A DNA stretch of 64,000 nt from Chitinophagales bacterium. GTDB taxonomy: Bacteria > Bacteroidota > Bacteroidia > Chitinophagales > UBA2359. Both the position numbers and the translations under genes were made by a program. The notes below the pieces were generated by a model. It was not told the DNA's origin. It saw only the letters and a list, made by a program, of their open reading frames with translations, and did no database searches. The stretch spans positions 1-64,000 of the forward strand of contig JAHDFD010000005.1 of assembly GCA_020628375.1 (NCBI GenBank). Reading direction: 5' to 3'. This document shows, in pieces, positions 17,076-25,812 of the stretch; within the stretch, counting starts at the first letter, position 1; each line of letters starts with the position of its first letter.

Positions 17076-17967
17076 AACTATTTTTCCAGGCAGATAGATC
17101 TCTGTTGATGAGTTTCTCTAACTGTTCTATATCTTTCAGATAATAACCCCTGATTTGCTTTTCAAGTTCCGGATCGATATCTGGTTTCTTGTCTAATTTA
17201 GTTACATTGGCTTTATCTCTGATAAAGGCACCTAACTGAACTATACCTACAGCCTTGAGTGCGGGTATTAGCCATTCCATGCCATTTTTGGTAATAAAAT
17301 GGCGAGTTCCCTGAATAATTCTATTCAAGGCAATAGAGCGTGGCTTTTGAGTGGCATTTGATCTTTCTTCTAATGATTCAGGATAAATTGTTGAAGCACC
17401 AATAAAATCGGTAAGTTCTTTATAAATACCTTTTTTATCTTTCATCATATCTTCAAATAAAACAACTTTTATATTTTCCTTCGGAAAAAGGTCGAAGTAA
17501 GGTTTTAATTGTTGAAAATAAAAGGAATTGGCAAATAGGTCGGGTCTGCCGTTAATAGCTTCTTTTAGCGTTTTATAGCTTACAACGCCACGCTGTACAT
17601 TATACAACCACAAAGAATGAACTTGTTTAGGGAGGTCTCTGAGAGAAACAATGATCTTGATATTGGGATTGTATTTATATATTTTTTCAGCCGTTCCAGC
17701 TTCAGTCATATATTGAACCGAATATTCCCCATTAATTTGTTTGTCTGATGGTTCGAAATAAGCATGATACCAGTTTAAGTCTTGTAAATGATTGGGATTG
17801 GTAGTTCCTGGTAATCGTGCTAATGTCGGATTGAAATAGGTTATTTCTTTTATTTCAGGAATAAAAATTTGCGGATGTTTGGCAAGGTTATCAGCAATCC
17901 AGCTTGTTCCTGCTTTGACGGCACCTATACCTATAAAATCTAATTTAAAGTTTTCTTTACTATTCAT
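17074..17967 (-). CDS. Sulfotransferase (PAPS-dependent type), ST1
   Basis: This 297-residue cytosolic protein has the sulfotransferase P-loop-like 5'-phosphosulfate loop FIGIGAVKAGTSWIADNL and a 3'-phosphate-binding segment IIVSLRDLPKQVHSLWL. It would transfer sulfate from PAPS to a hydroxyl or amine, here most likely on a sugar or lipid-linked glycan. It resembles heparan N-deacetylase/sulfotransferase-type bacterial enzymes and is paralogous to the gene at 21102 (same GIGAxKAGT start, KEITYFN versus KEPHYFN, and RDLSxWK ends). It is the last gene of a five-gene minus-strand operon and follows the FGE-like gene by 13 bp. Confidence 0.88.
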   Translation of the reverse strand: MNSKENFKLDFIGIGAVKAGTSWIADNLAKHPQIFIPEIKEITYFNPTLARLPGTTNPNHLQDLNWYHAYFEPSDKQINGEYSVQYMTEAGTAEKIYKYNPNIKIIVSLRDLPKQVHSLWLYNVQRGVVSYKTLKEAINGRPDLFANSFYFQQLKPYFDLFPKENIKVVLFEDMMKDKKGIYKELTDFIGASTIYPESLEERSNATQKPRSIALNRIIQGTRHFITKNGMEWLIPALKAVGIVQLGAFIRDKANVTKLDKKPDIDPELEKQIRGYYLKDIEQLEKLINRDLSAWKNS

Positions 17968-17980
17968 TAGTTATTATATT

Positions 17981-18586
17981 TCAACGAATAACACTAAAGC
18001 CAATATGTGTATTTCCTGTTTCTTTATCAACATGAAGTACTGCCTCTTTACTTGTGCCATTACAACTATTTGGCGCACAAAACAAAGAACCTCCGGCTAA
18101 TCTCACCGAATCTTTTGCTCCTGCGAAGGTTATATCCCAAACGTTACCGATAGTATTCACTTCATTTACAGAAGAAATAGGTAATTTATTATCGAAAACA
18201 ATGGTACGATCATCATTTTTGGTTAATTGCCAGTATTCATCGTATTCGGGAAGTCTGGTGTTTGCCCATTCACAATAAGCTATTGCATCATTATAACTTA
18301 CCTGAGTAACCGGCACACTTTTATCTTTTGGAATATGCTGACCATCAGGTTTTCGCCAATTCGCATTTTCTACTACTATGAATTTATACAAGTTGATCTG
18401 CACAACCGACCAACCATATTTTTCAGCATCGGTTTGGTAACTTGTAGCTTCTACGAATTTTTCAAAATCCTCATAAGAAACTGCATATACCTGTTTGTTT
18501 TTCTGTTGAGTATTACAAGCAAAGAAAAATACTACACAAACAAACAAATGAAAGGAGAAACTTTGGTATGTAATTCGGTTTTCCAA
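17981..18586 (-). CDS. Formylglycine-generating-enzyme-like (SUMF1/FGE) lipoprotein, short form
   Basis: FGE oxidises the Cys of the sulfatase CxPxR motif to formylglycine. This 201-residue protein keeps the core FGE stretch: FEKFVEATSYQTDAEKYGWS, NWRKPDG, PVTQVSYNDAIAYCEWANTR, LPEYDEYW, GNVWD and GGSLFCAPNSC. Cys170 and Cys175 have the same C-x4-C spacing as the copper-binding active-site pair of human FGE (Cys336, Cys341). The usual first ~70-100 residues are missing and replaced by a lipoprotein signal ending FFAC (Cys24), so it appears to act outside the cytoplasm. The final RFGF-type ending is IGFSVIR. Two CxPxR sulfatases lie in the same locus and are plausible clients. A non-catalytic FGE-sulfatase-domain protein is the alternative. 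Confidence 0.8.
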   Translation of the reverse strand: MENRITYQSFSFHLFVCVVFFFACNTQQKNKQVYAVSYEDFEKFVEATSYQTDAEKYGWSVVQINLYKFIVVENANWRKPDGQHIPKDKSVPVTQVSYNDAIAYCEWANTRLPEYDEYWQLTKNDDRTIVFDNKLPISSVNEVNTIGNVWDITFAGAKDSVRLAGGSLFCAPNSCNGTSKEAVLHVDKETGNTHIGFSVIR

Positions 18587-18589
18587 TCT

Positions 18590-21100
18590 TTATTGCACTG
18601 TTTTAGCCGAATTGATTTTGGATTTATCAATTCCTTCCATAACCTCTATTCCCATTACATCACCAATAAAGGTTTTATTAGTGTAAATGTAAAGAGAGTC
18701 ATTTTTATGAACGGGTATTTTAGTCTGATACTTGTCTTTACCATTCAAAATAACCCCGAAATAAGAACCTTTAGATCCACCATATTGATAAAAATCTATT
18801 TTAGTCCAATCGTTCATTTCAACAGGGAAAGTAAGCAGGTCTTCCTCAAAATTAGAACCATAATTAATCATAATTTGCTTATTATCAACTGATGGATAGA
18901 AAATAATGTTATTATCATCAGCATCTCCAATACTTATAGGGAAATCATTGATTTCATTTGTTGTTCTGAGTAAGAAGGAGATAGTAAATGGTGAACCTGT
19001 ATCAACGATTAGATCTGTATCACTAAGTTTTGAATTATCTATACCTGCTTTACTACTTAATACATTTGTTGTCCATTCAAAAATCTCACATTGGTGATTC
19101 TCATTAAATTTAAAGCTTGGTAGCTTATTTCTTTTAAGATAACTATTAGCTTTAATAAATATGTCTGTATTGGTAAGCTTTTTAAGATTACTATTGCCGA
19201 TTTTTATTGATTTACCTTCTTTCAGCATAAAGTTTTTACCCCATTCTCTATTTCTCAACCTATCTATTATTAAATATCCATGTTTAGTACTATTCATGAT
19301 GTTACGGGCATTTGCCATTCTGTTAGGATCTTTATAATTGAATTTTTCAACCCAACCCAAGTCATCGATCTCATGTCTTAAGCTTTCACCATAAATAGTA
19401 GTAAGTATAGTAGCTTCACTTCTTTTTTCAGGCTTTAATGATCGCATAAAATTTATTGCTAAATGCTTGTCGTAGTGAACGATTCCTGTATTTGCGTTTC
19501 CACCATTGGGTAATTTCTTTGGTTTCTTAATACTACCATAAATATTAAAAGGTTTTACCAATATTATGATCAGAAAAATAACTACTAAGGCATTGAATAT
19601 TTGTAGTAAATTGTTTCTTTTCTGAAGATTAAAAAAGAATTTTGAAAATAACCAAACCAATCCTGAGAAAGCATAAGCAATGGATATAATAAAGAATGGA
19701 TAAATAAAAACAATATACCTTGGAGCATAATATCGATCGAAGAAGAAGGTATAACCAACTAAAAGAATATTAAAGGTGATAGTAAATATCCAAAAGTATT
19801 TATGTCGTTTTAATGCTGCTACACAAGTAGTTAAAATTATTAGAAAATAAACTAAATATAAATCAGAATTAGCATTTGTCCACCAATGTATAGGGGTATT
19901 TGAAGCTGGATACAAATAGGTGTTAGCCCATCTCATATCGGGTGTTTCAACTAAAGAAAAGAACTTGATCTGCGTAATTGGAATAAAGAAAAGGATGGCT
20001 AGTATAATTAGAAATGGTGAATACTTTTTTAGCAATTTGAATTGATCTATATTAACTGTGAAATGTACGATCAGAAACGAAAAAGTAAGTACAGATAAAA
20101 TAACACCGCTAATCTTTAAGGTTGAGAACCAATCGATAAAAACAGCATAAGAGAAGATTAAGCCGATAACTGTACCACTGAGAATTATTTTATATAGAAG
20201 TTCTTTTTTGTAGTTGAGAACCCATTCTAAAATATTCATCAAAAGTAAAGACATAAGACTGATGAGAAACACATAGTATATATGTTCTCTGAAGTTCTGA
20301 GATATACCTACGGCCCAAGGTGAAAATACCCATAACAGAACAGCAAATATTCCAGTCAACCTACTTATTTTCATTCCTAAGAAATAGATTGGAATACATA
20401 CTAGGCTACCAATGATCGTACTCGCTAATCTACCACAATGAAGATAAGCATCATAACCAATTGCATCTGTGAGTTTTACAAGTAAAGCGCCACTATAAGT
20501 TACTAGTAATCCTCTTTTATAATCATGACATTGTTCACTTAATAATTGTAGAACTGCTTGTATATGATGGTCTTCATCTCTGTACGATGGTAAATGGTCG
20601 ATATTATAGTAACGGACATAGAAGGCAATACCTACCATTAATATTAATAGTAAAATATCTAAGCCTATTTTGTTAGAAGTATTTTTTTTCTGGACGATAT
20701 TTTCAGAATTATCGTTTTTATTTAGCGATTGCAGAATAACCGGAATGGCTGTTAGGCCCATGAGATACATAAAAGTGATCCTCAATCTTTCTATAGATTC
20801 TGTAATACTTTGAAGTAGTTTGTATTCATTAAAGAAAGCAAAGCCAATAACAATGCTGGCAAACAGATTTATGAGTATGATAAGAGCAAAAAGAAAATGG
20901 AAAAGATTAACATATTTTCCTGAACTCGCTACTGGAAAAGAAAGTGTACCAATAAAGAGAAAACCAGTATAAAGAGATACAATTAATCCTATATCTGCAT
21001 ATACTAAGTTATTGCCGAATAAAAATAAAGAAATGGTTAGGATATGCAAGGGTAAACTCGCTATAAACCACTTATACAAATTATTTTTTAGTGCTTCCAT
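18590..21100 (-). CDS. GT-C-like membrane glycosyltransferase with C-terminal lectin-like domain
   Basis: This 836-residue protein has about 12 membrane segments in residues 10-520 and a large extracytoplasmic C-terminal part. The loop after an early helix, PSYRDEDHHIQAVLQLL, carries the Asp-Glu typical of the ArnT/PMT (GT39-like) superfamily that transfers sugars from polyprenyl-phosphate donors in the periplasm. The C-terminus (about 655-830) looks like a concanavalin/LamG-type sandwich (SPFTISFLLRTTNE, DWTKIDFYQYGG). It is packed between the FGE-like and ST2 genes with 3-bp and 1-bp gaps, so it is in the same operon. Donor and acceptor are unknown. Confidence 0.72.
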   Translation of the reverse strand: MEALKNNLYKWFIASLPLHILTISLFLFGNNLVYADIGLIVSLYTGFLFIGTLSFPVASSGKYVNLFHFLFALIILINLFASIVIGFAFFNEYKLLQSITESIERLRITFMYLMGLTAIPVILQSLNKNDNSENIVQKKNTSNKIGLDILLLILMVGIAFYVRYYNIDHLPSYRDEDHHIQAVLQLLSEQCHDYKRGLLVTYSGALLVKLTDAIGYDAYLHCGRLASTIIGSLVCIPIYFLGMKISRLTGIFAVLLWVFSPWAVGISQNFREHIYYVFLISLMSLLLMNILEWVLNYKKELLYKIILSGTVIGLIFSYAVFIDWFSTLKISGVILSVLTFSFLIVHFTVNIDQFKLLKKYSPFLIILAILFFIPITQIKFFSLVETPDMRWANTYLYPASNTPIHWWTNANSDLYLVYFLIILTTCVAALKRHKYFWIFTITFNILLVGYTFFFDRYYAPRYIVFIYPFFIISIAYAFSGLVWLFSKFFFNLQKRNNLLQIFNALVVIFLIIILVKPFNIYGSIKKPKKLPNGGNANTGIVHYDKHLAINFMRSLKPEKRSEATILTTIYGESLRHEIDDLGWVEKFNYKDPNRMANARNIMNSTKHGYLIIDRLRNREWGKNFMLKEGKSIKIGNSNLKKLTNTDIFIKANSYLKRNKLPSFKFNENHQCEIFEWTTNVLSSKAGIDNSKLSDTDLIVDTGSPFTISFLLRTTNEINDFPISIGDADDNNIIFYPSVDNKQIMINYGSNFEEDLLTFPVEMNDWTKIDFYQYGGSKGSYFGVILNGKDKYQTKIPVHKNDSLYIYTNKTFIGDVMGIEVMEGIDKSKINSAKTVQ

Positions 21101-21101
21101 A

Positions 21102-21974
21102 TTACTGTTTCCACACAGATAAATCTCTGTTTAATAGAATTTCAAGTTCCTCTGTATCTTTAATAGTTGCTTTAATAATATAGTTTCTGGCAAAAGAAGA
21201 CATAGGCGGATATTCAATTGATTTTGAGTTCCTTTTCATTACCCAATCTTTAAAACCTGCTTTTTTCAATTGCTCAACAACAAAGCTAAGCCTTAAGCCG
21301 ACCATTATTTTAGTAAAATAGCCCATAAGCTTAGAAACAAAAGGAGCTTTCACAGCTTTGGCAGAATTAGATTTTCCAGTCAGGGTTCGGGGCTCAAAGT
21401 TGCTGTCTATTTTGAGAAAATCACATATTTCTCTATAAATTTTTAGCGGATTTTCTTTAATATCTTCCAACAGGATAATTTTCAGCTGATTTTTTGGGAA
21501 AATTTTCAAGTAAGGTGCTAATAAGGTGTAATATTTACTTTTCTCAATAAATTCTTTTCTCAATTGAACTGCATCATCGAATGGTAATGTTTCTTTTTCG
21601 AAATAATAACGAAACATGATATACTGAGAATAAGCTCTTGCAGCAGGGTGACGAAGACAAACAAGTATTTTTATTTCAGGATTATGATCGAATAATCTTT
21701 GGGCTACATTCGGATCATACATGTATCCTGTAGAAAATTCGCCATTGATCTGTCGAGTAGAACCATGTGCAAAATGCCTGGAGTACCACTGTAAATCTTT
21801 TTGGGAATTTGGATTGGGTTGTTTGTGAATGTAAGAACTTATTTCATTGAAATAATGAGGTTCTTTAGGTTCAGCGAAACATATTTCCGGATGTTCTGAT
21901 AACCAATCGGCAACTAAGGTAGTTCCAGCTTTGGGGGCTCCTATGCCTGTAAAATTTAAACTAAATTGCTTCAC
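21102..21974 (-). CDS. Sulfotransferase (PAPS-dependent type), ST2
   Basis: This 290-residue enzyme has a 5'-phosphosulfate loop (FTGIGAPKAGTTLVADWLSE) and a 3'-phosphate motif (ILVCLRHPAARAYSQYIMFR), characteristic of bacterial carbohydrate sulfotransferases. The SEHPEICFAEPKEPHYFN region is typical for the heparan-sulfotransferase-like group. It is a paralog of ST1 in the same operon. The ATG overlaps the GT4 stop codon by one base, so it is translationally coupled. Acceptor specificity cannot be read from sequence. Confidence 0.9.
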   Translation of the reverse strand: MKQFSLNFTGIGAPKAGTTLVADWLSEHPEICFAEPKEPHYFNEISSYIHKQPNPNSQKDLQWYSRHFAHGSTRQINGEFSTGYMYDPNVAQRLFDHNPEIKILVCLRHPAARAYSQYIMFRYYFEKETLPFDDAVQLRKEFIEKSKYYTLLAPYLKIFPKNQLKIILLEDIKENPLKIYREICDFLKIDSNFEPRTLTGKSNSAKAVKAPFVSKLMGYFTKIMVGLRLSFVVEQLKKAGFKDWVMKRNSKSIEYPPMSSFARNYIIKATIKDTEELEILLNRDLSVWKQ

Positions 21975-23077
21975 TAAGAAATATTACGTTGACTATATAT
22001 TTCATTCAGGTTATCAATAAAGGCATTTAAACTATATTTATTAACTCCTTTAATACCATTTTCCGACATCGTTTGGATCATTGATCGGTTGTTACCAAGT
22101 TCATTAAGTTTTTTTGCCATATCAACAGCATTCTTCAGCTCAAAAAGCAGTCCATTTTTATATGGTATAACAAATTCATCTATTGCAGATACATTTGAAC
22201 CAACAACGGGCTTGCCAAAAGCTTGTGCTTCATAAAAGGTCATCGGACTTGCTTCACTTAATGAAGGCATAGCATAAATATCAAATGCAGGATAAATGCT
22301 TGGCATATCGCTTTGAAAACCCATAAAAATCACTTTCTCCTGAAGCTGTTTTTCAAGTACCATTGCTTCTAATTCTTGTCGAATCGGACCATCTCCAGCA
22401 AGAAGTACTTTATAGTCGAAGTTTAATTCAGGCAATGCATTGATCAAATAGCGCAAACCTTTGATCGTATCTAATCTTCCTGCAAAACCAATAACTATTT
22501 GCTGATCTGGAATATTATACTCTGCCCTTTTTACTTTTCTGAGTTTTTCACTTTTAGAAAAATCATATTTGTTCAGATCAACAAAATTGTAAAGAACATC
22601 AATTTTATCAGGATCTACTTTCGTTTTTTCAACTAATTTTTGTTTTGTGGCTTTAGATACGGCAATAAACAGGTCAACATGTTTTTTAGCTTTCTTCAGA
22701 AAATTGAAAAATACAAAATCTTCTACCGTATTGGTGCCGAATATTTGCCCATGTTCATGAAAAATTAGCTTAATATCCGGAAAGTATCTCGTTTTTAACA
22801 GATAGCCAAATACCTGCGATTTTAATAAATGACAATGGATACAGCTTATTTTCTTTTCCTCTATTAATTCCCGTAACTCCTGAAGAGCTGCAAATGAATA
22901 CTTAGTAGTACCTTCATGAACAAAAAAATTAGGATGTTCAATATCAATAGTTATATCTTTTGTACGAAGCGCAAACAGGTGTAAGTCATTGTCTTGTAGT
23001 TGTTTATCAACAATACCCTTTACAACTGTTTGAGCACCCCCAAGATCAATTGTATCAATAATTTGTAAAATTGGCAT
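21974..23077 (-). CDS. GT4-family glycosyltransferase
   Basis: This 367-residue retaining glycosyltransferase of the GT-B fold has an N-terminal acceptor domain starting LQIIDTIDLGGAQTVVKGIV and a C-terminal nucleotide-sugar domain with GFAGRLDTIKGLRYLI, FMGFQSDMPSIYPAFDIYAM and the EX7E motif (Glu275, Glu283) in SEASPMTFYEAQAFGKPVV. It works on the cytoplasmic face and builds the glycan of this locus. It is the first gene of the leftward operon. A minus-strand -7 box TAACTTTG (23116-23109) precedes it by about 30 bp. Confidence 0.92.
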   Translation of the reverse strand: MPILQIIDTIDLGGAQTVVKGIVDKQLQDNDLHLFALRTKDITIDIEHPNFFVHEGTTKYSFAALQELRELIEEKKISCIHCHLLKSQVFGYLLKTRYFPDIKLIFHEHGQIFGTNTVEDFVFFNFLKKAKKHVDLFIAVSKATKQKLVEKTKVDPDKIDVLYNFVDLNKYDFSKSEKLRKVKRAEYNIPDQQIVIGFAGRLDTIKGLRYLINALPELNFDYKVLLAGDGPIRQELEAMVLEKQLQEKVIFMGFQSDMPSIYPAFDIYAMPSLSEASPMTFYEAQAFGKPVVGSNVSAIDEFVIPYKNGLLFELKNAVDMAKKLNELGNNRSMIQTMSENGIKGVNKYSLNAFIDNLNEIYSQRNIS

Positions 23078-23087
23078 TCTTTTTAGA

Positions 23088-23116
23088 TACTTTTGTTAGT
23101 CTGAAAGTCAAAGTTA
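23088..23116. promoter_or_regulatory. Divergent promoter pair of the glycan locus
   Basis: On the plus strand TACTTTTG (23088-23095), with TTTG at 23062-23065 and a 22-bp spacer, faces the MBOAT gene. On the minus strand TAACTTTG (23116-23109) faces the GT4 gene. Both fit TAnnTTTG. The two operons of the sulfated-glycan locus therefore leave from one 94-bp intergenic region and could share control. Confidence 0.5.
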
Positions 23117-23171
23117 TTGTTTAAAAGCTATACGCGGTTCATAAGACACAAAACTAGCGGAAAAGGTACTT

Positions 23172-24629
23172 ATGCTGTTCAACTCGATACATTTTGTTTT
23201 TTTCTTTCCAATAATTGTTATTCTATATTTTCTGGTTCCTCACAGATATAGATGGATTTTGTTATTGATTGCAAGTTATTATTTCTATATGTGTTGGAAA
23301 GCAGAATATGCTTTACTTATTCTTATTTCAACAGTTGTAGATTACTTCGTAGCCATTAAGATGAGTGAAATTGATGATAAGAAAAAAAGGCGTCCGTTTC
23401 TCTATATAAGTCTATTGGTCAACCTTGGCTTTCTTTTCACATTTAAATACCTCAACTTTTTCAGTGAAAGTGTAAATTCGGTATTGAACAGCTTTAATAT
23501 CTTTCATGAAGTGCCTTTGTACGATTTATTGCTTCCGGTGGGAATCTCTTTCTATACCTTTCAAACACTAAGTTATAGTATTGATGTTTACAACGATAAA
23601 GTAAAGCCGGAAAAAAACTTCGGTATCTTTGCCTTGTATGTTTCGTTTTTTCCGCAGTTAGTCGCCGGGCCTATTGAACGTCCTGATCGCTTGTTACCTC
23701 AATTTCACCAGAAGTTTGATTTTGACTATGAAAGGGTGGTTAGTGGTTTGAAAATGATGGCGATTGGTTTCTTTATGAAACTCGTCATTGCAGATAGATT
23801 GTCGCAGGTTGCGAATATGGTATTCAATAACCCTGATAAATATGAAGGCTTTCAGGTAATATTTGGTACATGGTGTTTTACTTTTCAGATATTTGGTGAT
23901 TTTGCTGGTTACTCTTTAATTGCTATTGGTGCAGCTAAAGTTATGGGCTTTGAGCTCATGCAAAATTTCAGAAGACCTTATTTTTCCCAGTCGATCAGAG
24001 AGTTCTGGACAAGGTGGCATATTTCTCTTTCATCTTGGTTCAGAGACTATGTATATATACCCCTTGGTGGAAATAGAGTTGTAAAATGGAGATGGTACTA
24101 CAATCTAATGATCACATTTTTGGTATCAGGATTGTGGCATGGAGCCAATTGGACTTTTGTTATTTGGGGTGGCTTGCATGGGTTATACCTTGTTTTAGCA
24201 ATTATACTAAAGCCTGGAAAGGATAAATTTAAAGCAAGAATAGGTTTAAAAGAAGGTACGCTCACTGATCGCATGCTTGAGATTTCAACCACATTTGCAC
24301 TTGCAAGTTTTGCCTGGATATTTTTCAGAGCAAACTCGGTAGGAGATGCCTTTACGCTGATCTCAAATATGACCAATATTAGTTTCGATCAGTTAAGTTT
24401 AGATCTTATTCCACGATATGCTCGATATAAAGTTCTATTAGCACTTTTATTAGTATTTGTTATGGAACTGTATCATGGTGTGGAAGAATGGGGAGAAGAA
24501 CTTAATATAAAAAATCCGTTTTATCATGAGAATACCTACGTTCGATGGACAACTTATGTGATGCTGGTACTTATGACACTTGGCTTTGGTGTATTCACCT
24601 CAAGCGAGTTTATTTATTTTCAATTTTAG
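23172..24629 (+). CDS. MBOAT O-acyltransferase (AlgI/DltB-like)
   Basis: This 485-residue polytopic membrane protein of the MBOAT family moves acyl groups, usually acetyl, across the membrane onto exported polymers. Conserved features are the YRWILLLIASYYFYMCWKA start, PVGISFYTFQTLSYSIDVY, PQLVAGPIERP, RWHISLSSWFRDYVYIPLGG and the catalytic His323 in SGLWHGANWTFVIWGGLHG (second His336). Length equals AlgI-type enzymes. The next gene encodes an SGNH-like partner, the usual arrangement for alginate or peptidoglycan O-acetylation. It is the first gene of the rightward operon. Confidence 0.92.
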   Translation: MLFNSIHFVFFFPIIVILYFLVPHRYRWILLLIASYYFYMCWKAEYALLILISTVVDYFVAIKMSEIDDKKKRRPFLYISLLVNLGFLFTFKYLNFFSESVNSVLNSFNIFHEVPLYDLLLPVGISFYTFQTLSYSIDVYNDKVKPEKNFGIFALYVSFFPQLVAGPIERPDRLLPQFHQKFDFDYERVVSGLKMMAIGFFMKLVIADRLSQVANMVFNNPDKYEGFQVIFGTWCFTFQIFGDFAGYSLIAIGAAKVMGFELMQNFRRPYFSQSIREFWTRWHISLSSWFRDYVYIPLGGNRVVKWRWYYNLMITFLVSGLWHGANWTFVIWGGLHGLYLVLAIILKPGKDKFKARIGLKEGTLTDRMLEISTTFALASFAWIFFRANSVGDAFTLISNMTNISFDQLSLDLIPRYARYKVLLALLLVFVMELYHGVEEWGEELNIKNPFYHENTYVRWTTYVMLVLMTLGFGVFTSSEFIYFQF

Positions 24630-24633
24630 AACA

Positions 24634-25773
24634 ATGAAGAAATTATTAAAAAAATTGGGAATATTATTGGTTTTAGTTATGGTCATTTCTTTGGTGATCA
24701 GGTCAACTATACCTTATTTCTGGCCAATAGAAGCATTGGTGAATTACGAAGAAGTGCTCGATGAGAAATTTCAGGGAATCAACATGCTTTTCATTGGAAC
24801 AAGTAGAATTGCCAATGGTGTAAAGCCGAGTTTATTCGATAAACACATGAAAAATAATCATGATCGGCACATACGTTCTTTTAATTTAGGAATACCAGGT
24901 GCTTCAGTTGGAGAAAACTGTGCTCTGGCAAGACACTTCATTAACAGTAAAAGATTTTCAAAACTTAAGTATGTAGTGATTGAGTTAACTTCAATGGAAC
25001 ATGCGATAGGAGGGCAATTCTGTGGACCTAAAAATTTACATAAACCCCGTACACTCTACTGGATGAACAGGCAAAATCTTGCATTCAGTCTTGATAATCT
25101 GGCAGGGCAATCGAATATTAGTTATGCTAAGAAATTCAGGTTAGGAATAAACTATTGTGTTGCTTATGTAGCTAATATTTTTAATGCAGGGATGTTTCAG
25201 GATTTCTTTAAGATCAAATTGGGTTTTATTGAAGATGATAACTTCGGAAAAGGACATAAGAATAGTCGGGGATTCAGAGATGTAGAAAAAAATTCATCAC
25301 CCGAATTATTGAAGAAGCACAAAGAACATGTAAAAACCAAAGGGAAACTGAGTAATTTGAAAGCTAAAAAGAGTAAGAATTTCTTTGGTAAAGATAAAAA
25401 ACAAATTCCTCCATTAAAAAACGAAAAGTATCTCGAAAACCTTAAAGACCTGATTACTGAAGCGAAGGAGAAAAATGTAAAAGTTATTTTTGTGGTACCT
25501 CCTTTAATAGAGGTTAACTCATACCGACTTTTAGCAAGTGTATATCAAAAATTACCCATAGCTAATAAGGTACAGATCACAAACGCTGCAACTTATCCGG
25601 AACTATATAAATATAAAAATATTTATGATGGTTCGCATTTAACTAAAGAAGGGGCAAATATATTAACCCGCTATCTGGCAGCTGAGCTGGATAAAAAACT
25701 AGTTAAAAAGAAGAATAAGACAAGTAATACAAACAATAAGAATAAAAAAAATAATAAAAAGAAGAAGCAATAG
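24634..25773 (+). CDS. SGNH-hydrolase-like partner of the MBOAT acyltransferase (AlgJ/AlgX-like role)
   Basis: I start the protein at the ATG of 24634, 4 bp after the MBOAT stop; an upstream in-frame start at 24580 lies inside the MBOAT gene. The 379-residue product has one N-terminal signal anchor (LGILLVLVMVISLVI) and a periplasmic SGNH-like domain with a Ser in LFIGTSRIANG (Ser57) and the distal Asp-x-x-His in YDGSHLTKEG. These suit the final acyl transfer to the glycan. The C-terminal ~25 residues are almost only Lys and Asn. Family assignment rests on motif order plus context. Confidence 0.72.
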   Translation: MKKLLKKLGILLVLVMVISLVIRSTIPYFWPIEALVNYEEVLDEKFQGINMLFIGTSRIANGVKPSLFDKHMKNNHDRHIRSFNLGIPGASVGENCALARHFINSKRFSKLKYVVIELTSMEHAIGGQFCGPKNLHKPRTLYWMNRQNLAFSLDNLAGQSNISYAKKFRLGINYCVAYVANIFNAGMFQDFFKIKLGFIEDDNFGKGHKNSRGFRDVEKNSSPELLKKHKEHVKTKGKLSNLKAKKSKNFFGKDKKQIPPLKNEKYLENLKDLITEAKEKNVKVIFVVPPLIEVNSYRLLASVYQKLPIANKVQITNAATYPELYKYKNIYDGSHLTKEGANILTRYLAAELDKKLVKKKNKTSNTNNKNKKNNKKKKQ

Positions 25774-25812
25774 ACTATTAGTTTATTGTGTGCTGATATA
25801 AACGATATTTAA

